Shown here one piece after another: positions 25,722 through 34,555 of a stretch of 50,210 bases of DNA. The position numbers and the translations under genes were made by a program. The notes under the pieces are model-generated. The model saw nothing but the letters and a program-made list of their open reading frames with translations. It was not told the origin of the DNA and ran no database searches. Positions within the stretch are counted from its first letter, which is position 1; each line of letters opens with the position of its first letter. The DNA is from Candidatus Anammoxibacter sp. (GTDB lineage: Bacteria > Planctomycetota > Brocadiia > Brocadiales > Anammoxibacteraceae): NCBI GenBank assembly GCA_021777105.1, contig JAIQZQ010000044.1, forward strand, positions 1 through 50,210, read 5' to 3'.

Positions 25722-27359
25722 ATGGCGGGAAAAGAAATTATTTTTGATCAAAAGGCGATGGACGCATTGAAAGAGGGAGTTAAACAACTCTCAAGCGCGG
25801 TTAAAGTAACCCTCGGGCCAAAAGGGCGCAACGTTGTTCTCCAAAAGAGTTTTGGGTCACCTACAATCACAAAAGACGGCGTGTCCGTGGCAAAAGAGAT
25901 TGAGCTTGACGACCCAATGATGAACATTGCCGTGCAAATGGTAAAATCTGTTTCATCCAAAACAAGCGATGTTGCCGGCGACGGCACGACAACAGCTACC
26001 GTGTTGACTGAGGCTATATTTACGGAAGGCATTAAAAACGTGGCCGCCGGAGCCAATGCCATGGCCCTTAAACGCGGCATAGAAAAAGGCGTTGATGAAG
26101 TTGTTAAAAAGATTAAAGAACTTAGCATACCTGTCAAAAAAAGGAAAGAGATTGAGCAGGTCGGCATTGTCGCCTCAAATTCAGACCTTGAAGTGGGCAA
26201 GATTATAGCGGACGCAATGGAAAAGGTAGGCAAAGATGGCGTTATCACTGTGGAAGAGGGCAAAAGCTTTGAGACGGAATGCCAATGGATTGAAGGCCTT
26301 CAATTTGACAAAGGGTATTTATCTCCATATTTTGTGACAAACCAGGCCTCAATGCAGGTTGAGCTTGAAGACCCGTATATACTTTTACATGAAAAGAAGA
26401 TAAGCAGCGCAAAAGACCTGGTTCCTATTATGGAAGCGGTTGCGCAACAGGGCAAACCTCTTCTGATTATCGCTGAAGATATTGAAGGCGAAGCCCTGAC
26501 GTTGTTGGTTGTAAATAAACTTCGCGGCATGGTTAAATGCGCGGCTGTTAAATCTCCGGGTTTCGGCGACCGCCGCAAGGCAATGTTGGAAGATATTGCT
26601 ATTTTGACTAACGGAAAAACCGTAGTTGAAGATCTTGGGATAACTTTGGCTTCAATTACCATCGACGATCTTGGCAGAGCCAAAAAAGTAGATATTGACA
26701 AGGAAAACACTATTGTTATAGAAGGCGCCGGCGGTTCAGACGTTATTAAAGGACGCATTGAACAGATCAGGAGCGAAATTAATAACAGCACTTCAGATTA
26801 CGATAGGGAAAAACTTGAGGAAAGGCTGGCAAAACTCACTGGAGGCGTTGCCCGGATTGACGTTGGGGCCGCAACCGAAAGCGAAATGAAGGAGCGGAAA
26901 GCCAGGGTTGAAGACGCGTTGCACGCAACCAGGGCCGCTGTTGCAGAGGGCATAGTTCCCGGCGGCGGCGTAACGTTCATTAGGTCATTGAAAGCTTTGG
27001 ATAAATTGAAACTTAAAGGCGACGAGGCTCTCGGCGTTGATATTCTAAAACGCGCGTTAAGGGCTCCTTTAAATCAAATAGCTGAAAATGCGGGCATGCA
27101 TGGAGCTATAGTTACTCAAAAAGTTGAAGAAGCTGACGGAAATAACGGGTATGACGCGGCAAATGACAAATATTGCGATATGGTTGAGAAAGGGATAATT
27201 GACCCTACTAAAGTGGTAAGGACTGCTTTGCAAAACGCAGCCAGCGTAGCCACTTTGATGTTGACCACCGACGCAATGATAGCAAAGATTCCTGAGAAAA
27301 AGAAAGCCCCCGCAGCTCCTGCCGGTGGCGGTTATGGCGGTTATGGAGATATGTATTAA
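25722..27359 (+). CDS. groEL: Chaperonin GroEL
   Basis: 545 residues, typical length. Clear motifs: '[39 protein letters not shown]', '[14 protein letters not shown]', '[15 protein letters not shown]' and '[11 protein letters not shown]'. The C-terminal tail is '[11 protein letters not shown]' instead of the usual GGM repeats. It folds proteins in the cytoplasm with GroES, but no groES gene lies beside it. GGAAGGAG precedes the ATG, one of the strongest ribosome binding sites in the window. A terminator follows 19 bases after the stop. Confidence 0.98.
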   Translation: MAGKEIIFDQKAMDALKEGVKQLSSAVKVTLGPKGRNVVLQKSFGSPTITKDGVSVAKEIELDDPMMNIAVQMVKSVSSKTSDVAGDGTTTATVLTEAIFTEGIKNVAAGANAMALKRGIEKGVDEVVKKIKELSIPVKKRKEIEQVGIVASNSDLEVGKIIADAMEKVGKDGVITVEEGKSFETECQWIEGLQFDKGYLSPYFVTNQASMQVELEDPYILLHEKKISSAKDLVPIMEAVAQQGKPLLIIAEDIEGEALTLLVVNKLRGMVKCAAVKSPGFGDRRKAMLEDIAILTNGKTVVEDLGITLASITIDDLGRAKKVDIDKENTIVIEGAGGSDVIKGRIEQIRSEINNSTSDYDREKLEERLAKLTGGVARIDVGAATESEMKERKARVEDALHATRAAVAEGIVPGGGVTFIRSLKALDKLKLKGDEALGVDILKRALRAPLNQIAENAGMHGAIVTQKVEEADGNNGYDAANDKYCDMVEKGIIDPTKVVRTALQNAASVATLMLTTDAMIAKIPEKKKAPAAPAGGGYGGYGDMY

Positions 27360-27377
27360 GTTGTTAATAAAAGGAAG

Positions 27378-27410
27378 AAAGCCCTCATTTTTAATGAGGG
27401 CTTTTTTTTT
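27378..27410 (+). terminator. Rho-independent terminator of groEL
   Basis: An 11-bp stem, AAGCCCTCATT and AATGAGGGCTT, with a 3-base loop, followed by a run of nine T (27402-27410). It is the clearest terminator in the window. Confidence 0.92.
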
Positions 27411-27778
27411 GTGTGTTTCGGATAATGCGGGGCATGCCTCCTGAAATTGCTGTTAAATTAAATGAGAGATTTTTTGTATCCAGCTTCATTGCCTTGGCGG
27501 ATCGTTTGGTTGTTATGTTAACGTGTTGATACTTCTAAAGTTACGCGGTCTTTTATGTCCATTTTCGGCATTTAGCCGGTTTTTTTTAGTCTAAACCATT
27601 ACACCCGCATAGTGTGTAGCCATATGGCAATGTAGTGGTTTTCGCCAAAAATATCCTAAATTACCTTAAGGACAATTTTGAAATAATATGTTATGATATG
27701 CTTCTTAGTTTTTTTGGCTGCGATAATTGATAATAAAACCAGGGTTTATTTCTCTTAAATGTTTTTACGGGGTGACAG
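27411..27778. other. Intergenic region before the response regulator gene
   Basis: No gene, repeat or clear promoter is visible. It is AT-rich with a few mixed-sequence stretches. Confidence 0.4.
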
Positions 27779-29083
27779 ATGGACGAAAACAAAATAGATT
27801 TATTCGGCTCTTATTATTTTGACGATACTTCGGAGCAAAACTTTGAGAACGGCAATGAAAACACAGTAAATAGCGGCGGGGCTGAGGATAACGATGAGGA
27901 TCTCTCCTTGAATATCGGCGACGGTTGGGGCAATATTATCAGCAAGGATAAAAAAGAGATCCGCGCCGAAAACAGCGGTTCGGAACAGGGCGCTGCGGCT
28001 AATGACGCCAAACAGGAAAGCGATAGAGAAAAAGTTGAAGCCGGCGATATTGAAGAGCCCGGGCGCAATGATCCAAATAATGTGACAATAGACAAAAGCG
28101 ACACCAATGGCTTAAATCTGGAAGTTAGCAGCGAAAAGATCAAAGTTGCAACATTGGAAGATGACACGATTAACGCCAAAGCCGCCAGACGCGCCAGGAG
28201 GGCAATAGCCGCCAAAGAAGCGGAGGTGTGCAAAGATTCCGGGGATGTAAAAGATTTGAATGAGGCCGAGGATTCGGAAGCGGTAAAAGATTCGAAACCG
28301 GATATGGATGGGTATGCTTTTAAAGATGAAGAAGCCGGAGGTGTGGCGGGCATAAGCGGCGGCCTAAATGCAGAGGGCAAACTCAAACTAATGCTGCCTG
28401 CAATGCCGTATTTTAGGAAAACGTCTGGGATTATTCAGGTCTTTATTGTTGACGACCACCCGCTTGTCCGCGACGGACTGGCAGTGCATATAAACCGCGA
28501 AGAAGACCTTAAAGTTTGCGGTGAAGCTAAAGACGCAAATGAAGCTCTTGAAAAATTGAATCATGTCTTCCCCGATATAGTAATTGCCGATCTGTCCCTG
28601 GGCGATATAAGCGGACTTGATCTTTTAAGAGAAATTATTGTTAAATATCCTGAAATGCCTGTTTTAGTGCTTTCAATGATGGACGAAATGGTGTACGCTG
28701 AACGCGTTTTGAGGATAGGCGCCAGAGGGTATATTATGAAGCAGGAGGCTACAACCAAGGTATTGGAAGGTATCAGGCAAATCATGACGGGCGAGCTGTT
28801 TTTGAGCGATTTAGTCGCAACTAAAATGGTGCACAAATTTATTGGCTTCGGCTCCGATAAAGTAGACTCATCGTTGGATAAACTGGCTGATCGTGAGTTG
28901 GAGACGTTTAAACTGATAGGCAATGGGTTTGGAACTCGCCAGATTTCAGAGAAAATGAATGTAAGCGTCAAGACGGTTGAAACTTACCGCACCCGCATCA
29001 AAGCAAAACTGGGCCTAAAAGACGCCAACGATCTGCTGCAATACTCTGTTAGATGGATACAAAAAGAAGGGTTAAAGAATTAA
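27779..29083 (+). CDS. NarL-type response regulator with long acidic N-terminal extension
   Basis: 434 residues. Residues 1 to about 215 are a low-complexity, strongly acidic region with no recognisable domain, containing a basic 'AKAARRARRAIAAKE' patch near 133-147. The receiver domain follows (about 218-335): acidic pair D225-D226, phosphoacceptor D271 in 'VIADLSLG', conserved lysine in 'GYIMKQEA'. The C-terminal LuxR/NarL helix-turn-helix (about 365-425) reads 'LADRELETFKLIGNGFGTRQISEKMNVSVKTVETYRTRIKAKL'. It is a transcription regulator controlled by a kinase not present here. Ordinary members are about 210-220 residues, so half of this protein is extra. Confidence 0.9.
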   Translation: MDENKIDLFGSYYFDDTSEQNFENGNENTVNSGGAEDNDEDLSLNIGDGWGNIISKDKKEIRAENSGSEQGAAANDAKQESDREKVEAGDIEEPGRNDPNNVTIDKSDTNGLNLEVSSEKIKVATLEDDTINAKAARRARRAIAAKEAEVCKDSGDVKDLNEAEDSEAVKDSKPDMDGYAFKDEEAGGVAGISGGLNAEGKLKLMLPAMPYFRKTSGIIQVFIVDDHPLVRDGLAVHINREEDLKVCGEAKDANEALEKLNHVFPDIVIADLSLGDISGLDLLREIIVKYPEMPVLVLSMMDEMVYAERVLRIGARGYIMKQEATTKVLEGIRQIMTGELFLSDLVATKMVHKFIGFGSDKVDSSLDKLADRELETFKLIGNGFGTRQISEKMNVSVKTVETYRTRIKAKLGLKDANDLLQYSVRWIQKEGLKN

Positions 29084-29124
29084 TTCCTAAAAATTGCGGG
29101 AAATATTTAGCCAAAAAATTATAA

Positions 29125-30105
29125 ATGAAACCTGAAAGATTAAAGATTATAGTTACCCGTCCCATACCCGGCGAACTGTGCGATGAAATAAGCAGAAACC
29201 GACCGGAATTAGACATCGTTTGCAGGCCGCAGGACGCGCCAATTAACGGAGACGAGCTGATTGAATGGATAAATGCTGAAAAACCATACGGCGTAGTAAT
29301 AACGCTTGCAGAAAAATTCCCGGATAATATAATATCAAAACTGCCCGAGTCGGTTAAAGCCATCTCCACAATTGCCGTCGGCAAAGACAATATCGACCAA
29401 AACGCGTGCGATAACCGTGGAATCAAAGTCTTTAACACCCCTGATGTTTTAACAAACGCAACAGCCGATTTAACCTGGGCGCTAATCCTTGCGGCTTCGC
29501 GCCGCATTGTCGAAGGCCATAAAATGTGCGCGGACGATAAATTTGTCGGCTGGTCGCCGACTCTTCTGATGGGCAAGGAGCTAACCGGCGCCACAATAGG
29601 CATTGTAGGCATGGGCCGCATAGGCTCAGCCGTGGCAAAACGCGCTTTTGGTTTTAACATGAAAGTCGCGTATTTTAACCGCAACCCGATTCAGGACATA
29701 TCGTCAAAATTCCCAGGCATTGATCACTCATCTCTGCCAAAATATATGGCAATTGACGACCTATGCGCTCAGTCCGATGTCATCACGCTCCATTGCCCCC
29801 TTAATGACGCTTCATTTCACCTCCTGAATGAAGCGCGTTTAAACAGTTGCCGGCATGACGCTGCGCTTGTAAACATGGCCCGCGGCCCGGTTGTTGATGA
29901 AACAGCCCTTATTAAATCGTTAAAAGCCGGCAGGTTCATGGGCGTAGGCCTTGACGTTTACGAAAACGAACCCAATATCAACCCTGAATTAAAGAACTTC
30001 GACCGCGTTACTTTACTCCCACACATAGGCTCCGCCACAATTGAAACCCGATGGAAAATGATGCGCCTCTCCATTAACGCCATACTTGAAACCGTTAATA
30101 AGTAA
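29125..30105 (+). CDS. D-2-hydroxyacid dehydrogenase (glyoxylate/hydroxypyruvate reductase-like)
   Basis: 326 residues. The NAD(P)-binding motif is 'TIGIVGMGRIGSAVAKRAFGF'. The catalytic Arg, Glu and His of the family are in 'NMARGPVVDETAL', 'DVYENEPN' and 'LLPHIGSAT'. The N-terminal 'KIIVTRPIPGE' and 'VGKDNIDQNACDNRGIKVFNTPDVLTNATADLTWALIL' fit the GRHPR-like subgroup. It should reduce glyoxylate or hydroxypyruvate, or oxidise D-glycerate. It follows the response regulator by 41 bases on the same strand without a ribosome binding site. Confidence 0.92.
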   Translation: MKPERLKIIVTRPIPGELCDEISRNRPELDIVCRPQDAPINGDELIEWINAEKPYGVVITLAEKFPDNIISKLPESVKAISTIAVGKDNIDQNACDNRGIKVFNTPDVLTNATADLTWALILAASRRIVEGHKMCADDKFVGWSPTLLMGKELTGATIGIVGMGRIGSAVAKRAFGFNMKVAYFNRNPIQDISSKFPGIDHSSLPKYMAIDDLCAQSDVITLHCPLNDASFHLLNEARLNSCRHDAALVNMARGPVVDETALIKSLKAGRFMGVGLDVYENEPNINPELKNFDRVTLLPHIGSATIETRWKMMRLSINAILETVNK

Positions 30106-30150
30106 ATTAAATGGCTTATGGTTTAAAGCGGATTGATGCTTGGCATGCCG

Positions 30151-30190
30151 TAAGCTATGTTAAGCTATGTTGAGCTATGTTGAGCTATAA
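30151..30190 (+). repeat. 10-bp tandem repeat, four units
   Basis: Units read TAAGCTATGT, TAAGCTATGT, TGAGCTATGT, TGAGCTATAA. It lies 46 bases after the dehydrogenase stop codon. It is followed at 30224-30244 by 'aaagtttgaactt', which matches the terminal sequence of the four-hairpin element and may be a relic end. Confidence 0.6.
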
Positions 30191-30405
30191 CCGCCGCCTT
30201 TGTGAACGCCTCCTTGGGTTTTCCTGAAAAAAGTTTGAACTTGCCTAAATAGATGCTAAAATTTCTGGTTAAAACCTGCTAATGACACTATAATGGTTTG
30301 CTCATACCCTTAATAAAAAGATGCCTACGTCGTTTTAGGCTAATCAATAATTTAATAGCTCTTAGGGCTATAGTCCAAAACATTAAAAAAAGAGAGGAGA
30401 TTACA

Positions 30406-30756
30406 TTGAATATAAAAAAAGAAGATGGAAGTAAAGAGCATTTAGAGATGGTTGGCAAATTGAAATCTAACCAGAATTATATAGCTCTACATGATGATAT
30501 ATCTGAAATTTTGTTTAACATTGATCCAATGTCTATAAATTTTGAAGAAAACCTTGAAGAATATAACGCTCCGGCAAGGTCAATACTTTTTCATTTAAAT
30601 GATTGCCGGTCAGCTGATGACGTGCTCAATGTTCTCGTTCATGAGTTTGAGCATTGGTTTTCAGGGTCGGCTGAAAAAACAAATCTGTTGTACAACAAAG
30701 TCTCCGAAGGAATATGGGATAAATATCAGGAATATGATAAAAAGGGATTGTTATAA
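30406..30756 (+). CDS. Small protein with an HEFEH zinc-site motif
   Basis: 116 residues from a TTG at 30406, chosen because GAGAGGAG lies seven bases upstream. An in-frame TTG at 30298 would add 36 basic residues but has no such site. Not a family I recognise. It contains HEFEH at residues 79-83 in 'VLNVLVHEFEHWFSG', matching the HExxH pattern of zinc metallopeptidases. The rest is acidic and mixed alpha/beta in look. No third zinc ligand can be assigned. It could be a small metalloprotease or a protein that only resembles one. Confidence 0.55.
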   Translation: MNIKKEDGSKEHLEMVGKLKSNQNYIALHDDISEILFNIDPMSINFEENLEEYNAPARSILFHLNDCRSADDVLNVLVHEFEHWFSGSAEKTNLLYNKVSEGIWDKYQEYDKKGLL

Positions 30757-30866
30757 CACTTTGTGTTTGAATCTTGATCCAAACCGCAAGATCCAAACCG
30801 CAAGATCCAAAATGCTTAAATTTGCGGAAAAACATCTATTAAGTTCAAAAATAACAATTAGCATTG

Positions 30867-30895
30867 TTGGTTCAAGTCTTTCCGACTTGAACCAA
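30867..30895. repeat. Perfect hairpin repeat (TTGGTTCAAGTC family), copy 2
   Basis: The same 12-bp stem as at 1243-1269 (TTGGTTCAAGTC / GACTTGAACCAA) with a 5-base loop. Confidence 0.7.
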
Positions 30896-31114
30896 ACGGA
30901 TCTATTGGCCACCGCAAAAATAACGTGGTCTAGCTTCCCACCCTCCCAATTTTAGGGACACGAGGTCAACTTTAAACTATCTTTAATCGCCGAATCCCCA
31001 ACGCAGTTTAGGCTGCCCATCCGGTTCTACTTTATCCGTTTGTCTAAATTTACTCTAAATCTGAGCGCGTCTAGACTAAGTTATTTTTGCGCATATCCAT
31101 AGCGTAAGCTCATT

Positions 31115-31209
31115 AAAAATAATACCTCGCTTTTGGGGCGCCTCGTAAATGGGGAAATCTGCCATTAATTCCACAATAATTATTTCTGTTTCATATCTTG
31201 ATTCAATTT
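31115..31209 (+). other. Conserved non-coding block, copy A
   Basis: About 95 bases that align by eye with 48601-48691. Shared landmarks in order are 'aataccc/tc..cttttg', 'aatgggg', 'aattcc.caataattatt' and 'cttgattcaatt'. It lies about 800 bases before the monooxygenase start codon; the other copy lies about 150 bases before the thioesterase start codon. It is not coding in any evident frame. Confidence 0.5.
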
Positions 31210-31414
31210 AGGCAATAAAATTAAATAGATTCATTATTCAAGATTACTCTTTTAAGACAGAAATATTTATGCGTCTGTCGCATGCGCCTCACATCTCTTG
31301 CCCCTTAACATACTAAATGTCCCACATTTAGCTTAAAAAAAGAAAATCACTTTGTTTTCCATGAAACAATGAGACAATCCTCCTTTTTAGTAAAAAATAA
31401 ATACAACGTTTTTT

Positions 31415-31431
31415 TTGGCATTTATTTTGCT
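31415..31431 (+). promoter_or_regulatory. Possible sigma-54 promoter box
   Basis: TTGGCATTTATTTTGCT has GG and GC separated by exactly ten bases, the sigma-54 -24/-12 spacing, with TGGCA and TTGCT intact. The nearest gene start is 585 bases downstream, so either a long leader, an unseen RNA, or chance. Confidence 0.3.
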
Positions 31432-32015
31432 TATATAGCAAGTGGCATATGACGCTTGTTGGTTAATAACTCTTGCGCATACCTTTATCCACCTATGGAG
31501 TGGACTTGAACTCTACTATCATTAGAAAGACTCAGTATAGAGTATTTGTTACGAAATTAATTTATGTGAAGATACAAATATAAATCGCAAAAATAGTAGT
31601 GGAGCTAACAAAAAATATATGACTATTATGACGCTGGCGCGTTTTTCTATAGCGTTTGCGCCTGCTTTTATAATAATGTGGCTTTTGAAATTGCCTTTGC
31701 AATAAATTCCTTGATATTTGTTGTTTATTAGTTATACTTCTACAGAAGTTAGAATATGACGCCCGGCAATGCATAATTTATTGTGATTCAATTGTGTTTG
31801 ACTTTTAAAAGAAAAAGTCTCATATAAAACAGTCGTTAATGGTAAAAAAATATTATATTGCCGCAATAGCTGTTGTTTGTATGTATATCAAGTCTGGTTT
31901 TGTCTGAAATGGATAGTTTTTGGTTCTAGTTATATAGTTTTTAAAATCTTAACAAAATACAAAATAGCGCTGGGTTTGCATTTTGCATCTAAGAGATGGG
32001 AGAAGATGAGCTAAT

Positions 32016-34256
32016 ATGAAAAATAAACGACTTTGTGATCCAACATGGAATTATTTCCCCAGAACATTTCTTCTTTACATTCTTCCTTTAGGGTTAATGT
32101 CCTTCTTTCTTTATAATAATTTAATTGGGTTTTCCAGGGATTTTTGGGTTCCTTTTGTTTTTGCTTTGATAGCGCCCACTTTAAATGTTAAAAGAAAATT
32201 TTGGGTTCTTAAAGATTTCCAAAATAGAGATTGTTATATTTATTCAATGCCTTTTCTATTTGCGGGAATATGGTCGCTTTGCATAATATACACACCTTAT
32301 TTGTGGATGGCAGTCGTATCTTTTATAGGATTTTTCCTTATTTTTAGTTTTCTTCTTGTGAAGTATGAAATACTTAAAATATATTCACTTAAAGTAGAGA
32401 CGCTGAAAAGGGGCTTGTTCAAAAAATTCTTTGCTTGCGGTGTGACTTGGTGGACATATGTGGGTATCGGGTTTCTTTTAGTTCATAAATATGGAACGGA
32501 TACATGGCTTTCAATGGCGGTGTGTTCAGCTCTTGTGATTTTGCCTATACAAGTAATATTTGTGTTTATTGAGAAAAAATGCGCTAAACCGGAAAGATTT
32601 CAAAATATTAAAAAACTAGCGGTTATAGGCGCCGGTTTTGCCGGAGTATATGCGACAAAGTGGTTAACGGAAAATAACATTGAAGTGGAGTGTTTTGAAA
32701 AAAGCAGTTCAATAGGCGGGGTCTGGAAATTTCGTGAAGAGGAAAAAGAGAGGGCGACCGTTTTTAGAAATACAAGGGCCACCTCCTCAAAACATTTTAT
32801 GCATGCCATGGATTTCAGGGTCCCCGAAGAGTTTCCCGATTTCCCTCACAATTTACAGTACATGGAATTCCTGGAAAGCTATGTTGATAATTTTAATGTA
32901 AGGGACAAAATAGAGCTAAACACAGAGATCCGAAATATTGAAAAACAAGATGGTAAATGGTCTTTATCTTTATTTAGTCAAAGTGAAGAAAAAACACGGA
33001 TGTATGACGCTGTTGTTGTTTGTTCAGGACCTCAGGCGTTCCCGCGCCATAAAATTGCGGATGACCCTCTTTATAGCAAATTTACAGGAAAAATTATTCA
33101 CACTTCCGAGTATAAAGATAATTCGCTAATTGAAGGTAATGATAAAGTTCTTATCGTTGGAGCGGGTGAAAGTTCCGCCGATATTGTGGCTGAATGTGTT
33201 GACAAAAAATGTAAGGTTTTTTGGTCGGCTCACAGTGGACAATGGTATGCGGACCGCAATGTAGGGCCTTTTGCTATTGATCATGTTGTGGCGGTTGGAT
33301 TTCGGCAGCTTCTTGGAAAATTTTTTAATATTGAATATTTAATTCGCCGATATGTTGTGCAAGTTTATATTAATATGATTTGGGGGCGTGGAGGACATGG
33401 GGTTAAAGAATGGATGCCTAAAACGCCTTATCTTCATCAGTTCCTTAATAAAAGCCGGGATGGAATTTTAGAAATTTACAAAGGCAATGTAACTCCGAAA
33501 AGAGCAGTGACTGAAATTAACGGCAATAAGGTTAAGTTTGCCGAAGAAGAGGAGTTTTTAGAATTTGATAAGATTATTTTGGCTACCGGTTTTATACCTA
33601 ACTGGCCGTTTCTAAAAGATACGCCGGCTAAATTATTCAAATTTGTTTTTGATCCTCAAAACCCTACATTATCATTTATTAGCCTTGCGCGCCCGGTTAT
33701 AGGGTCTATAACATCCATTGCCGACATACAGGCAAGATGGGTTGCTTCCGTTTATTCAGGTCAAACAACATTGCCAAATGAATCTATGCGGGAAAGTATA
33801 CTCTATGAGGATTTAAAAGATCAAAATATGCGATTTAAAGACACTAATAAATTGAAAATTTATACGGATCAAGATGGTTATACTCATGAACTGGCGTCTT
33901 TCATGGGAATTCAGGTGAAATGGTTGAAATTGTTATTTTTTAATCCTAAAGCGTTTTGGACTATGTTATGGACACCCTGGACTGCTTTTCAATTTCAATT
34001 AAGCAACAAAGATAAAGATATAAGAGAGGAAGCGTTGCAAAATATAAGAGCTGAAATGCCTCCTTCCATACATCCTCTCTATGCTGTTGTGTGGTTCATC
34101 CTGCAATGGTTGTTTTGCGCCGCCGCAGGGGCCGTCGCCATTTTTTATTTTTTGCCTTTATGGCAGGTTTGCGGCATTTATGCGCTCTTCTTATTTGTTA
34201 TGGCCATCCATACAAGGATGCGAGATCTGGCGGTGTTTTCAGATAAAGGAACATAA
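32016..34256 (+). CDS. Membrane-anchored flavin-containing monooxygenase
   Basis: 746 residues in three parts. Residues 1 to about 190 are a membrane domain with several hydrophobic helices. The catalytic FMO domain (about 198-620) has the FAD motif GAGFAG at 205-210, 'FEKSSSIGGVWKF', the FMO fingerprint 'FTGKIIHTSEY', and the second Rossmann motif 'VGAGESSADI'. The C-terminal 60 residues add one or two membrane helices. Ordinary bacterial FMOs are soluble and near 450 residues. It should use NADPH and O2 to oxygenate a substrate, probably a membrane lipid or hydrophobic intermediate. It heads a block with desaturases and lipid-export genes. The start has a weak GGGAGA upstream. Confidence 0.85.
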   Translation: MKNKRLCDPTWNYFPRTFLLYILPLGLMSFFLYNNLIGFSRDFWVPFVFALIAPTLNVKRKFWVLKDFQNRDCYIYSMPFLFAGIWSLCIIYTPYLWMAVVSFIGFFLIFSFLLVKYEILKIYSLKVETLKRGLFKKFFACGVTWWTYVGIGFLLVHKYGTDTWLSMAVCSALVILPIQVIFVFIEKKCAKPERFQNIKKLAVIGAGFAGVYATKWLTENNIEVECFEKSSSIGGVWKFREEEKERATVFRNTRATSSKHFMHAMDFRVPEEFPDFPHNLQYMEFLESYVDNFNVRDKIELNTEIRNIEKQDGKWSLSLFSQSEEKTRMYDAVVVCSGPQAFPRHKIADDPLYSKFTGKIIHTSEYKDNSLIEGNDKVLIVGAGESSADIVAECVDKKCKVFWSAHSGQWYADRNVGPFAIDHVVAVGFRQLLGKFFNIEYLIRRYVVQVYINMIWGRGGHGVKEWMPKTPYLHQFLNKSRDGILEIYKGNVTPKRAVTEINGNKVKFAEEEEFLEFDKIILATGFIPNWPFLKDTPAKLFKFVFDPQNPTLSFISLARPVIGSITSIADIQARWVASVYSGQTTLPNESMRESILYEDLKDQNMRFKDTNKLKIYTDQDGYTHELASFMGIQVKWLKLLFFNPKAFWTMLWTPWTAFQFQLSNKDKDIREEALQNIRAEMPPSIHPLYAVVWFILQWLFCAAAGAVAIFYFLPLWQVCGIYALFLFVMAIHTRMRDLAVFSDKGT

Positions 34257-34271
34257 AATCGTATGCATTGT

Positions 34272-34545
34272 GTAAAGACCGTGTTTTTCAGACTGTTTTC
34301 AGAAAAAAATAACAGATCACACGCTTGTTACAAGGCTCCAGCCTTGTAACACACTGTTCCTAGAGGCTCTGCCTCGACTTTTGTATAATAAATCCTTACG
34401 TCTTATTGTTTTTAATTAAATCGTTATGATAAGAATCTATCATACCCTTTAAACTGGAGGCAGAGCCTCCAAGGACAGCGCGTTCCAAGGCAGGAGCCTT
34501 GGAACGAGTAGTAATTTAGCTGCGGTTACAGGGTTATTTTACCGA
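34272..34545 (-). repeat. Four-hairpin element, copy 1 (inverted)
   Basis: In order on the plus strand: GTTACAAGGCT..AGCCTTGTAAC (34327-34350), GAGGC-tct-GCCTC (34363-34375), about 80 AT-rich bases, GGAGGC-aga-GCCTCC (34456-34470), and GTTCCAAGGC..GCCTTGGAAC (34482-34505). Read on the minus strand it aligns through its middle with copy 3 (43485), including 'ttcttatca..acgatttaatta'. It ends ten bases before the desaturase start codon. The outer limits are approximate. Confidence 0.75.
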
Positions 34546-34555
34546 GGTTATAAGG

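Larger units (their letters stand above)
30757..32015. other. Long intergenic region upstream of the monooxygenase gene
   Basis: 1.26 kb with no credible gene; the frames in it are short and lack ribosome binding sites. From left to right it holds a 14-bp direct repeat (atccaaaccgcaag, two and a half copies, 30777-30808), a hairpin repeat (30867), a block shared with 48601-48691 (31115-31209), and a sigma-54-like box (31415). A TTGACT with a poorly spaced TATAAA lies at 31798-31828. Length and content suggest regulation or a non-coding RNA. Confidence 0.5.

Noticed and set aside
30151..30190. CRISPR-like array
   Set aside because: Four 10-bp units are directly adjacent without spacers. No array with repeats and unique spacers was found anywhere in the window.
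30599..30955. 118-residue plus-strand frame after the HEFEH gene
   Set aside because: Its first half is an out-of-frame shadow of the HEFEH protein and its second half runs through direct repeats and a hairpin.
31562..31774. 70-residue minus-strand frame in the long intergenic region
   Set aside because: Composition is random-looking (rich in Arg, His, Tyr and Ser), no ribosome binding site, and no likeness to any neighbour.
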